Below, one piece after another: positions 7,249 through 13,676 of a stretch of 13,752 nt of DNA. The translations under genes and the position numbers were made by a program. Source of the stretch: an uncultured Planctomycetaceae bacterium. GTDB lineage: Bacteria > Planctomycetota > Planctomycetia > Pirellulales > Pirellulaceae. The stretch spans positions 1-13,752 of the forward strand of contig CAIYOB010000587.1 of the NCBI GenBank assembly GCA_903927685.1, written 5' to 3'. Within the stretch, counting starts at the first letter, position 1. Every line of letters begins with the position of its first letter. Under the pieces are notes generated by a model. That model saw only the letters and a program-made list of their open reading frames with translations. It did no database searches and was not told the DNA's origin.

Positions 7249-8058
7249 TCAGTCCAGAAACGCCACCGATGCCATCGCCCTGGAACGGTTCTCGGTGTTC
7301 ATTTCGACCCGATGCCAGCCGTCCAGCCGGATCGTGGCGTGGTCGGGGTGGGTGATCTTGCCGCGGACGTAGACCACCGGGTTGCGTGCCATCGTCCGCC
7401 ATCCCCACTTGGCGGCGGCTGGGTTTTCCTTGAGCAGCTTCCGGTATTCGTCCCCGATCAGCCCGTTGGGATGGCGGCTGCACACGTAGACGGTGGTTCC
7501 GCCGTCCCGATACAACTGCTCGCACATGTGCGGCTTGCCGCCACCACGGCGGATCGGCTCGTGAGGCAGGATCAGCTTCTCGTTGACTGGCACGTCCGGG
7601 GCCGGGATGAAGAACCACTCGCCCTGACGAATGAACACGTCCGTCTTCCGACGCAGCCGTTTTGACCTCTTGCCCCTCTTCCCTTGTTCACGGCTCCGCA
7701 CAAGATCGGGCTTCAACGCTTCCTTGGCGGTCACCACGGTGCTGACGGACGCCTTGTCAGGAACGCCCGCAACAAACCAATGTCGCTCGTCGTGGCCGCA
7801 GAGCAACTTGTCCTTGATGTCCGGCAGGCCGGGACGCTGGTTGGGTCGGCGGACCATCAAGAGCAGGTGGCGGTCCCTGGGCTGCACGTCCAGCACTTCG
7901 ACATCGGCATCGTCGGCGGCCTGGATGTCAAAGAACTCGCCATGCCGGTCGTGGCCGATGTCGATGACCAGGGGGTTTGTACTCAACCGACGCAACTGGC
8001 CGATTTTAGCCCTGGCCCCCAGCTTCTCGAACTTGGTTTTGATGTGGGTGGCGTCCAT
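7249..8058 (-). CDS. Conserved protein of unknown function
   Basis: A soluble protein of 269 aa beginning MDATHIKTKFEKLGARAKI. I recognise the type as a conserved unknown family seen in planctomycetes and other environmental bacteria, but I know no function. Visible blocks are VIDIGHDRHGEFFDI, RDRHLLLMVR, KLLCGHDERHWFVAGVP, a basic stretch (KRGKRSKRLRRK, near the middle), RQGEWFFIPAP, EPIRRGGGKPHMCE, GGTTVYVCSRHPNG and WHRVEMNTENRSRAMASVAFLD. No signal peptide or membrane segment is seen. ATG 8058 is chosen because homology seems to begin there; no good ribosome-binding site is visible, and an in-frame GTG at 8112 is the alternative. A terminator follows. The many His, Cys and acidic residues would allow metal binding, but that is not shown. 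Confidence 0.75.
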   Translation of the reverse strand: MDATHIKTKFEKLGARAKIGQLRRLSTNPLVIDIGHDRHGEFFDIQAADDADVEVLDVQPRDRHLLLMVRRPNQRPGLPDIKDKLLCGHDERHWFVAGVPDKASVSTVVTAKEALKPDLVRSREQGKRGKRSKRLRRKTDVFIRQGEWFFIPAPDVPVNEKLILPHEPIRRGGGKPHMCEQLYRDGGTTVYVCSRHPNGLIGDEYRKLLKENPAAAKWGWRTMARNPVVYVRGKITHPDHATIRLDGWHRVEMNTENRSRAMASVAFLD

Positions 8059-8153
8059 GTTCAGAAGGACACCAGCGACGGCGGCATGGTTCGCTGGCCC
8101 ACCACGGAACACCAGAAGAAAAAGAACACGGCCGGCGGAACCGGCAGGCGTGT

Positions 8154-8246
8154 TCAGAGAGAAGGTGGTCGGCCGGCCGCGATCTGGGGGTTGTGCTGGG
8201 CGTACTTGTCCCCACCGAAATACCCGGCCAGCTTTTCATCCTGCCG
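8154..8246 (-). pseudogene. Fragment resembling a SnoaL-like domain protein
   Basis: In the 237-base gap between the GH16 gene and the unknown protein, a minus-strand stretch of 30 codons reads RQDEKLAGYFGGDKYAQHNP followed by QIAAGRPPSL and a stop. The pattern YFGGDxYxQHNPxIAxG is typical of SnoaL-like (NTF2-fold) proteins. There is no start codon of its own, and the domain should continue for about 80 more residues. It is best read as a broken remnant. The rest of the gap shows nothing clear. Confidence 0.4.
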
Positions 8247-8295
8247 CTGACGAGAATGCCGGCGCCCCGCAGGTATCGGCGGTATGCGGGCAGCA

Positions 8296-9066
8296 TCACT
8301 TGCCCGCCACCAAGTCGTACACCCGCACATAATCCACCAGGAACCTGTCGGGCAGCTTCGCCTTGGTGATGTCGCCGCCCCAGTCGCCCATTTCATCGCT
8401 CAGCTTGATGTACAGGGGCACTTGGCAAACACCCCCGGCCTGAGTTCGCCACGTTTCCTTGCCGTCCACGAAGAAGGCGTACTCGTCCGGCAACCAAAGC
8501 AGGCTGAAGGTGTGCCAACCCTCCATGACGCCGGGGACATTGGCGACCTTGCCCTCGGACCTGTGTTCCTTGCCGTAGCCGTCCCAGTGCAGTGCGTGCT
8601 GAACTCGGTCGTCCCGCCACGGTTTCTCCATGATGTCGATTTCCGTTCCGTCCCGGCCTTGGTCGCCGATCTTGCCGACGCTGGAGTTGTACAACCAGAA
8701 CGCCGACCAATGGCCCGGCTGGTTTTGCAGCTGGATTCGGGCGACATAGTAGCCGTAGGCGTGCTCGAACTTGCCTCGCGTCCGCACGCAAGCGTCAAGA
8801 TACCGGTCGCCGTCCTTGATCGTGCTGATCGCCAAGTTGCCACCGCCGTCCAGGGCGACGGCCTTCGGGGACCACCATCCATCCCGACGCTTGTGATCCG
8901 GCACATCCCATTTTGAGTCGTCCAGCTTGTCGCCGTCGAATTCGTCGTTCCAAACCAACTTCCAGGTCTGGCCTTGGGGTGGCGGCGGAAGTTGATCGTC
9001 GGGGGCAGCGGCTTTCACCGAGCCAGCCAGCAGTCCGCACACCAGGATTGGCAGCACCGTCTTCAT
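8296..9066 (-). CDS. Secreted glycoside hydrolase family 16 protein
   Basis: This 256-aa protein has an N-terminal signal peptide (MKTVLPILVCGLLAGSVKA, cut near residue 20) and then a single GH16 beta-jelly-roll domain. The catalytic motif EIDIME (Glu142, Asp144, Glu147) is the full ExDxxE form, with Glu142 as nucleophile and Glu147 as acid/base. WNDEFDGDKLDDSKWD near the start, GYYVARIQLQ, the Trp-rich AFWLYN and the end DYVRVYDL also fit. GH16 enzymes cut beta-1,3 or beta-1,4 bonds in glucans and in galactans such as agar, porphyran and carrageenan; the substrate cannot be told here. There is no carbohydrate-binding module, dockerin or sulfatase neighbour, so it is not in a visible polysaccharide locus. 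GGAG lies 9 bases before the ATG. Confidence 0.9.
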   Translation of the reverse strand: MKTVLPILVCGLLAGSVKAAAPDDQLPPPPQGQTWKLVWNDEFDGDKLDDSKWDVPDHKRRDGWWSPKAVALDGGGNLAISTIKDGDRYLDACVRTRGKFEHAYGYYVARIQLQNQPGHWSAFWLYNSSVGKIGDQGRDGTEIDIMEKPWRDDRVQHALHWDGYGKEHRSEGKVANVPGVMEGWHTFSLLWLPDEYAFFVDGKETWRTQAGGVCQVPLYIKLSDEMGDWGGDITKAKLPDRFLVDYVRVYDLVAGK

Positions 9067-9288
9067 GGTCGTCGTCTCCGTTAGTCAGAGGGCAGAATTG
9101 CCGGACATTCTACCGGATGACGATCCAGGCTGATAGAATCGGGACGGTCTCTGGTCACCACCGGGCTTCGAGGGAGCAATCGCACGAAGAAACCGACGTT
9201 GAAGTTCGCAATCTGGTTGGTCAGCGTGGCTACCCTTGCCCACTGGCAGCTTTGGCAGCGGAACCGGCAGCGACTGGCCAAGACCCGC

Positions 9289-9534
9289 ATGAAGAACCAA
9301 TCGCACTTGGCCTCTCGTCGCAGGTTCTTACTCGGCGCAGGAGCCAGCCTCGGTTCGTTTGGCATCCTCGACCCCGTCGCTACGTCGGCTTCCGGTGCCG
9401 GGGATGACGCACGCTTGGCGGCCAAGCTCCCGTTCATTCACACGACGGACCTCGACAGCCCGCCTCAAGACCCGGATGACCACGTTGATCTCGGTACGGT
9501 CTTCGCCCTGCCTGAGAATCTCGGGAGTGACTGA
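9289..9534 (+). pseudogene. Truncated Tat-signal nucleoside-hydrolase-like protein
   Basis: The 81-aa reading frame begins with a clear twin-arginine signal (ASRRRFLLGAGASLGSFG, residues 9-25). It continues with LPFIHTTDL and DPDDHVDLGTVFALPE, then stops after NLGSD. The Asp-rich piece looks like the N-terminal metal/ribose site of inosine-uridine nucleoside hydrolases (DxDxxxDD) as found in Tat-exported planctomycete homologues of 300 or more residues. Everything after the first strand and helix is missing, so the enzyme cannot work. The break is near 9512. The stop overlaps the start of the SdpI-family gene (TGATG). An in-frame TTG at 9199 would extend it by 30 residues, but the Tat signal argues for ATG 9289. 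A functional short exported peptide cannot be excluded. Confidence 0.55.
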
Positions 9535-9872
9535 TGATCCTGATGCTCGTCCTGTACATTTCGGTGGGCTTGCTGATGTGCGGACTTTCCCTGCCGCTGA
9601 TATGGCGTAAAGTCCCGCCAAACAACTTGTACGGGTTTCGAGTTCGCCAGACGTTGGAAAGCGAAGAAGTCTGGTATGCCGCCAACGAATTCTCGGCGAA
9701 ACGCCTGCTTTGGCTGGGCAGCGCCACAGTGCTGTCCGCGGTAACATTGTTCTTCTTGACAACCAGAATTGACCTGTACGCTATGTCCCTTGCGACGGTC
9801 CTGCTGGTGGGCTTGGTGGTGTGCCTGATCCAGAGTTTCCGCTATCTGCGATCACTTGGAGCCAACCGGTAG
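9534..9872 (+). CDS. SdpI/YhfL-family membrane protein
   Basis: A small integral membrane protein (112 aa) with three likely membrane helices: about residues 2-22, 58-76 and 83-103. The loop after the first helix has KVPPNNLYGFRVRQTLESEE and then VWYAANEFSAKRLL, the signature of the SdpI family (P..N..YG.R...TL...E.W...N). Bacillus SdpI gives immunity to the SdpC toxin; most other members have no known role. The start at 9534 overlaps the preceding stop by one base, with GGGAG 6 bases upstream, so translation is coupled to the truncated fragment before it. No toxin gene is visible nearby, so an immunity role is not claimed. Confidence 0.82.
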   Translation: MILMLVLYISVGLLMCGLSLPLIWRKVPPNNLYGFRVRQTLESEEVWYAANEFSAKRLLWLGSATVLSAVTLFFLTTRIDLYAMSLATVLLVGLVVCLIQSFRYLRSLGANR

Positions 9873-10332
9873 GCCGCCGGTCCTGGGAATGCCCGTGTGG
9901 GGGGTAACAGGACGCTGCGTGGCGGGGCATCCATGGGGAGTTTGCCGAGACGATCGACCCATCGTGCCTCAACCGCTTCCTTACCGAGGCACCCTGGGAT
10001 GCGGAGGCGGTGAACCGCCCCGCTTGCCAAGGCCATGCTCACAACTGCCCTCCGGCGGGAATTTGCGGCCACAACGACCGCCGCCGGAGCCCGGTGGGCC
10101 ACGCTCCAGCGACAACCTTCAGCCCGACCGGCCCCAGGCCACGGTGCGGATCCTATGCAACCCATTTCCTGCTGTTTGGGTCGGACTGCTCTTGTCCTCC
10201 CGCCCCTTCTGCTCGGTGCATACGGCACCGTAGCAGCCTGGTTCTCGGAGCTGGGTTTGGCTGGCTCGGTATGAAGGCGCGGCAGGCGGGTAAGCCATGC
10301 CTCACGTTCGAACGATTCGAATCCACCGTAGT
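9873..10332. other. Gene-poor stretch of 460 bases
   Basis: Short open frames exist on both strands but none shows family motifs or a ribosome-binding site. The only structure noticed is a GC hairpin at 10001-10023: GCGG, bulged A, GGCGG, loop TGAA, CCGCC, CCGC. No T-run follows on either strand, so it is not called a terminator. An imperfect repeat copy at 10303-10324 is listed separately. Confidence 0.5.
10303..10324 (+). repeat. 22-base imperfect direct repeat, copy 1 (left of toxin-antitoxin pair)
   Basis: It begins CACGTTCGAACG, which contains the 10-base palindrome CGTTCGAACG, and ends ATTCGAATCC. It matches 11188-11209 at 19 of 22 positions. It lies just past the toxin stop codon. It shares the octamer CACGTTCG with the operator candidate at 11034-11041. 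Confidence 0.35.
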
Positions 10333-10680
10333 TCAGAACGGCAAGTACTCGATTCGATTCATCCATTCGTCCGCTTCCGACGCTTTTGCGACCAGCTCAA
10401 GGTCCTCGACGTACTGGCCGATGGTGCCACGAAGCTGATGACCGAATAGCAAGCCGGCAAACGGCCGACCGTCCCGTTGCCAATCCTCCGCCAGAGCCCG
10501 AAAACGAATGTCCTGCGTGAACAACACACGCCGCATTTCGAAGGCGTGTTGCAGCAGTTCTTCGTCGTTCCGCTGCTGCCAGCCGTCTTCGATCGCCGTC
10601 AGGACGTCCACTCGCCGCCGCCGGAGTTGTTCCGCAATCGCGGCGGGAACGTGGACGTCCAAGTACAACGCGACGCCCAT
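10333..10680 (-). CDS. DUF5615 PIN-like toxin (VapC45-like)
   Basis: A 115-aa PIN-like protein. It starts MGVALYLDVHVP with the first acidic residue (Asp8) and continues LRRRRVDVLTAIEDGWQQRN, then DEELLQHAF (Asp39/Glu40), VLFTQDIRF (Asp57) and EDWQRDGRPFAGLLFGHQ. This spacing fits the DUF5615 family, of which M. tuberculosis VapC45 is, from memory, a member; related PIN toxins are metal-dependent RNases. The usual TxDxDF is TQDIRF, with Arg at the last acidic position, so the active site may rely on fewer acids. The gene begins directly after the antitoxin stop (TGAATG, no gap), so it is translationally coupled to it. Function as a toxin is inferred from family and pairing. Confidence 0.82.
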   Translation of the reverse strand: MGVALYLDVHVPAAIAEQLRRRRVDVLTAIEDGWQQRNDEELLQHAFEMRRVLFTQDIRFRALAEDWQRDGRPFAGLLFGHQLRGTIGQYVEDLELVAKASEADEWMNRIEYLPF

Positions 10681-10995
10681 TCACCGCACTCCCTTGGCTC
10701 GCCGTCGGTGGAACAACGGGGATCGCGGGGCCGCCGTTTGAAGATCTTCCAAGTGCTGAAGCTCGTCCTGGATCTCCCGCTCGATCTCCTCCTCGTTGTC
10801 GTAGAAGTAGCCCATCGCGGCGTGAGCCTCTGCGAGCCGCAGGTGAGCATGCTGGCGGCACATCTCGTCGGGCGACCAGCCGTGAGCCAAGTAGTCCATG
10901 ACGATCTGGGCGACCCGAACCCGGGGCAGCCGCTTTAGCCGAGCAGGCTCGCCCGGCGGTTTTTCAATGTGGGGATAGGCAAGTGCAACGGTCAT
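10681..10995 (-). CDS. DUF433 antitoxin (VapB45-like)
   Basis: A 104-aa protein with the DUF433 core: KRLPRVRVAQIVMDYLAHGW, SPDEMCRQHAHLRLAEAHAA and MGYFYDNEEEIEREI. The acidic C-terminal helix (EEEIEREIQDELQHLEDLQ) is probably the toxin-binding part. DUF433 proteins pair with DUF5615 toxins, and some bind their own promoter. ATG 10995 is chosen because GAGGA stands about 8-9 bases upstream; in-frame ATGs at 11016 and 11046 lie within the palindromic region and lack a site. The gene order, antitoxin then toxin with no gap, is usual for the type. A palindrome 26 bases upstream is a candidate operator. Confidence 0.82.
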   Translation of the reverse strand: MTVALAYPHIEKPPGEPARLKRLPRVRVAQIVMDYLAHGWSPDEMCRQHAHLRLAEAHAAMGYFYDNEEEIEREIQDELQHLEDLQTAAPRSPLFHRRRAKGVR

Positions 10996-11020
10996 GAGTC
11001 TGATCCTCGTGGTCATCTTG

Positions 11021-11041
11021 CGAACGTGGTCTGCACGTTCG
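11021..11041 (-). promoter_or_regulatory. Candidate operator palindrome of the toxin-antitoxin pair
   Basis: A perfect 8-base inverted repeat, CGAACGTG - 5 bases - CACGTTCG, lies 26 bases upstream of the antitoxin start at 10995. Its size and place fit an operator through which the antitoxin would repress its own operon. The half-site CACGTTCG recurs at 10303-10310. Binding is inferred. Confidence 0.45.
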
Positions 11042-11342
11042 AGCATCGGTGCGATTCTACGTCAGCATCCCAGCTCGTGCCAGATGGTCTCCTCATGGTG
11101 CATCCTGCCCCATTCACTTCAGAACGCCCGGAAGCCGCCGTTACCAGGTTTGCCCTCGCCACGAGGCTTCACCTCGCGGGAACACCGCACGTTGGAACGA
11201 ATCGAATCGCTAAGCGTTGAGCGGCAATCCAGCTTGGCCAAAGCTCCAGCAGTCTCGCTGTCCACATCCGTGGGACGGCTTTGCCATCCGTGGGAAGCCG
11301 AACTTGGGAAACAGAACCGCTTGCCAAGGCAACTTCACCGCA
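11042..11342. other. Non-coding stretch between toxin-antitoxin operon and eutBC gene
   Basis: No gene is supported here on either strand. It should hold the promoter of the antitoxin gene and the end of the eutBC transcript. It contains the second copy of the 22-base repeat (11188-11209), and CATCCGTGGGA twice in tandem, 20 bases apart (11265-11275 and 11285-11295). It also contains the exact 14-mer CCGCTTGCCAAGGC (11317-11330), which recurs at 10020-10033. No clear terminator with a T-run was seen. Confidence 0.5.
11188..11209 (+). repeat. 22-base imperfect direct repeat, copy 2 (right of toxin-antitoxin pair)
   Basis: It reads CACGTTGGAACG then AATCGAATCG and matches 10303-10324 at 19 of 22 positions, in the same direction. 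The two copies bracket the toxin-antitoxin operon and its operator candidate. Confidence 0.35.
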
Positions 11343-13676
11343 TCAGATTCGCCGGGTCAGGCCGTCTAACAGCCGGACGGTTTCCACCGCGGCCGCGGCG
11401 GGGGCCAGTGCGGTGTCGGCGATCCCGGATACGACTTTGGTGATGTTGTGATCGACCTTCCCCGCCTGACCCCAGACGCTGGCCGCTGGGGCGGTGATGT
11501 AGGCCGAGAAGGTGTGGTGCAGCGAGCCCGGCCGCTCGCCGATCACGTGCACTACCGCGCGCGGCTGGTCGGCGGGTTCGCTGCCGCCGTACAACAACTC
11601 GCCGATCCGATAGCCGGCCCGCACGCGCCCCGAGGTGACCACGAGGTGTTCGGGAGCCGGTTGGTACCCGGCGCTGGTCAGGGCCGCGCGCAAGGCGGTC
11701 AGGTACGGCGCCAAGTGTGCCTCGTCCATGATCGCGTCGGCGTTCAACCCGTCCGAGATCACGATCTGCACATCCCAGCGACCGGCCTGCTGCGTCCGCA
11801 GTGCCTGGAGCGTCTGGACCGACCTCTCCTCGAGCTGCTCGCCACTGGCCGGATGCAACACATAGTCGTTCCGATCGCGCGATTGCGTCCGCAGCGGCAC
11901 GGCCGCGGGAATGGTGCCCTGGAATTCCGCTGTCAGGGCCGTCCAGATGCAGCGTTTCGAATCGGCGTACAGCTCGCGAATCTCCCGATCGAGCCGCATC
12001 TCCAACTGGTGGGGTTGGGCGGCAAAACCTTCCGCCAGCCACACCCCGCGGCTGCGTACGGCTTGCATCTGCGCACGGCCGTCCGCCAGCACCTCGTCCT
12101 CCGGGCGGCGGTCGCCTTTTCTGCGGCAGTACTGCAGGTACACCCATTGCGGCTGGCCGAAATGGACCGTCGGGCGGCCGTCGGAGTCGATCACGCCCAG
12201 CTGTTGGAAGAACTGCCACAGGGCATCGTTCACTTTGAGCCCGAATCGATCTCGCAGCCGGACGTGGTCCTGAAAGGCCGTAGTCAGGTAGCTCAGCATC
12301 GGGTCGTTCTTCGTCGGCAGAGCCATCAGGTAGGCCGGACCGGCCGGGATGACCTGGTCCAGGCACCAGTCCAGGTCGTCCAGCGACACGTCCATGTGGA
12401 GCGTCGAGCAGACATCCAGCCCGATGGTCAGCCCGTGCAGTTTGCCCATCGCGATGTCTTCCAGGCAGCAGCGGACCAGCTGGTCGCGAGTGCGAAAGAC
12501 CTCAGGGCCGATGAAGCCGGCCACGTCGTTCACGTGCATCCAGGGAGCCGGACGCCGGCCCGCCTTCAGCTGGGCTTCGGCAACCCGGTGCCCGAGCAGC
12601 CGCGCGAAGCCGTACTTGCGGGACTCGTGAATCACCATGTCGGCGCCTTGCCCATGCCCGTTGGTGAAATCGGCGCCCTGGCCGGTCTCGAAGTACAGCC
12701 CGTAACGGGCTGTCCGGCGGGCGGCGTGGGCCAGCATCTTGTCGTAGGTCAGATCAAACGTCGCGTTGGCCGCGGTGCTGCCTGCCAGGCTCTGGAACCA
12801 GAGGGCTGTCGAGCCGGGAACGCGGCTTTCGACTTCGGCCTGGACGTCGATGTGCGCCAAGACGCAATGCGGCAGCGTCCTCTGCAGCTCGAACGTGTGG
12901 AGGATCTCGGCCAGGGCCAACTCGATGGCCTGGACGGATTCCGGAGCGCTGGATACCGGATTGGTGCCCAAGACCACGTCGCCGACGGCGTAGGACCAGC
13001 CGTCGAACACCTGCCAGCGGATATCGTCCACGTGATCGGTCGGCGAGTTCGGCTGGATGCGGGCGCCCAGATAGCCGCGCGCCCCGATCCGGCTGCCCGG
13101 CAGCGGATGGAACAGCTTCTGGCCGACTTGAATCAACTCGGCGTTCGACAGCAGCTTGACCACACAGCCGATCGCGTCGCTGGCCAGCCCCGGCAGGCTG
13201 TCCTTGATCTGCTCTTCGCTCTGCTCCAGCAGGAACGTCCGCAGTTCGCCGAGCGTCCACGCGGCCGTCCGCTGGGCGGCTGCGGCATCGCGGTCGCGGA
13301 GCAGTTGCTGGTACAGGTCGTCCTCGAACAGCGGATAGCGGTCGAGGTCGCCCAGCCTCGTGTTGCTCAGCATGCTGCGGGCGTGGGCCCGGGCCGTCGC
13401 GTCACGAGCAGCGACGCCGATGATCTCGTCGCCCTCCTTGAACTCGTTGGCCGCCCCGATCACCTGCTGATACAGTCGCCGGTCGAAGCCTCCGCTGCAC
13501 CGCCGGACGTAGCCCAGCACGTCCTCGCCCGGCTCAGGAGGGGCAAACGCCACACCGCGTGGTTCGCCCGCCCGCCCCGTGCCGACAACCAACGCCCCGG
13601 CCGTCGCTCCCACCAGCCAGGCGTTGAAGTTCCGGCGCGATAGACTCGCCGTCTGAGCAGCCACGGTCACAGTCAT
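11343..13676 (-). CDS. eutBC: Ethanolamine ammonia-lyase, EutB-EutC fusion with Tat signal
   Basis: Ethanolamine ammonia-lyase splits ethanolamine into acetaldehyde and ammonia with adenosylcobalamin; normally EutB and EutC are separate cytosolic subunits. This 777-aa protein carries both. Residues 1-40 look like a twin-arginine signal (SRRNF at 13-17, then a hydrophobic AWLVGATAGALVVG). The EutB part (about 45-510) keeps NEFKEGDEIIGVAA, ARIQPN (205-210), GTNPV (Asn239), YFETGQG (Glu330), VAGFIGPE and LDVCSTLH (Asp421), matching the E. coli substrate-site residues Arg160, Gln162, Asn193, Glu287 and Asp362 as I recall them. The EutC part (about 600-777) has VQIVISDGLNADAI and IGERPGS but lacks the usual TGRAGPRPRT block. 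ATG 13676 is chosen because it places the Tat motif properly and has GGGGG upstream; an in-frame ATG at 13742 would bury it. No other eut or microcompartment gene is in the window. Confidence 0.9.
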   Translation of the reverse strand: MTVTVAAQTASLSRRNFNAWLVGATAGALVVGTGRAGEPRGVAFAPPEPGEDVLGYVRRCSGGFDRRLYQQVIGAANEFKEGDEIIGVAARDATARAHARSMLSNTRLGDLDRYPLFEDDLYQQLLRDRDAAAAQRTAAWTLGELRTFLLEQSEEQIKDSLPGLASDAIGCVVKLLSNAELIQVGQKLFHPLPGSRIGARGYLGARIQPNSPTDHVDDIRWQVFDGWSYAVGDVVLGTNPVSSAPESVQAIELALAEILHTFELQRTLPHCVLAHIDVQAEVESRVPGSTALWFQSLAGSTAANATFDLTYDKMLAHAARRTARYGLYFETGQGADFTNGHGQGADMVIHESRKYGFARLLGHRVAEAQLKAGRRPAPWMHVNDVAGFIGPEVFRTRDQLVRCCLEDIAMGKLHGLTIGLDVCSTLHMDVSLDDLDWCLDQVIPAGPAYLMALPTKNDPMLSYLTTAFQDHVRLRDRFGLKVNDALWQFFQQLGVIDSDGRPTVHFGQPQWVYLQYCRRKGDRRPEDEVLADGRAQMQAVRSRGVWLAEGFAAQPHQLEMRLDREIRELYADSKRCIWTALTAEFQGTIPAAVPLRTQSRDRNDYVLHPASGEQLEERSVQTLQALRTQQAGRWDVQIVISDGLNADAIMDEAHLAPYLTALRAALTSAGYQPAPEHLVVTSGRVRAGYRIGELLYGGSEPADQPRAVVHVIGERPGSLHHTFSAYITAPAASVWGQAGKVDHNITKVVSGIADTALAPAAAAVETVRLLDGLTRRI

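Noticed and set aside
10001..10023. GC hairpin as a terminator of the SdpI gene
   Set aside because: About 130 bases downstream and without a T-run; kept only as a structural note.
10035..10274. Plus-strand frame with a hydrophobic stretch (ALVLPPLLLGAYG)
   Set aside because: No ribosome-binding site and no known family; composition fits chance in GC-rich DNA.
10303..10330. GTTCGAACG and TTCGAATCC resembling a tRNA T-arm
   Set aside because: No acceptor stem, D-arm or anticodon arm can be placed around it.
9842..10366. A 174-codon minus-strand open frame in the gene-poor stretch
   Set aside because: No family motif, no ribosome-binding site, Arg/Pro/Ala-rich composition, and it runs into both the SdpI gene and the toxin gene.
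11265..11295. CATCCGTGGGA twice in tandem, taken as a possible operator or iteron
   Set aside because: Only two copies, downstream of eutBC and far upstream of the antitoxin, with no flanking structure.
11321..11332. TTGCCAAGGCAA as a terminator stem for eutBC
   Set aside because: A loop of two bases cannot form and no T-run follows.
11448..13643. A 731-codon open frame on the plus strand opposite eutBC
   Set aside because: It is the antisense shadow of the EutB-EutC gene; it shows no family motifs, and high GC makes long opposite frames common.
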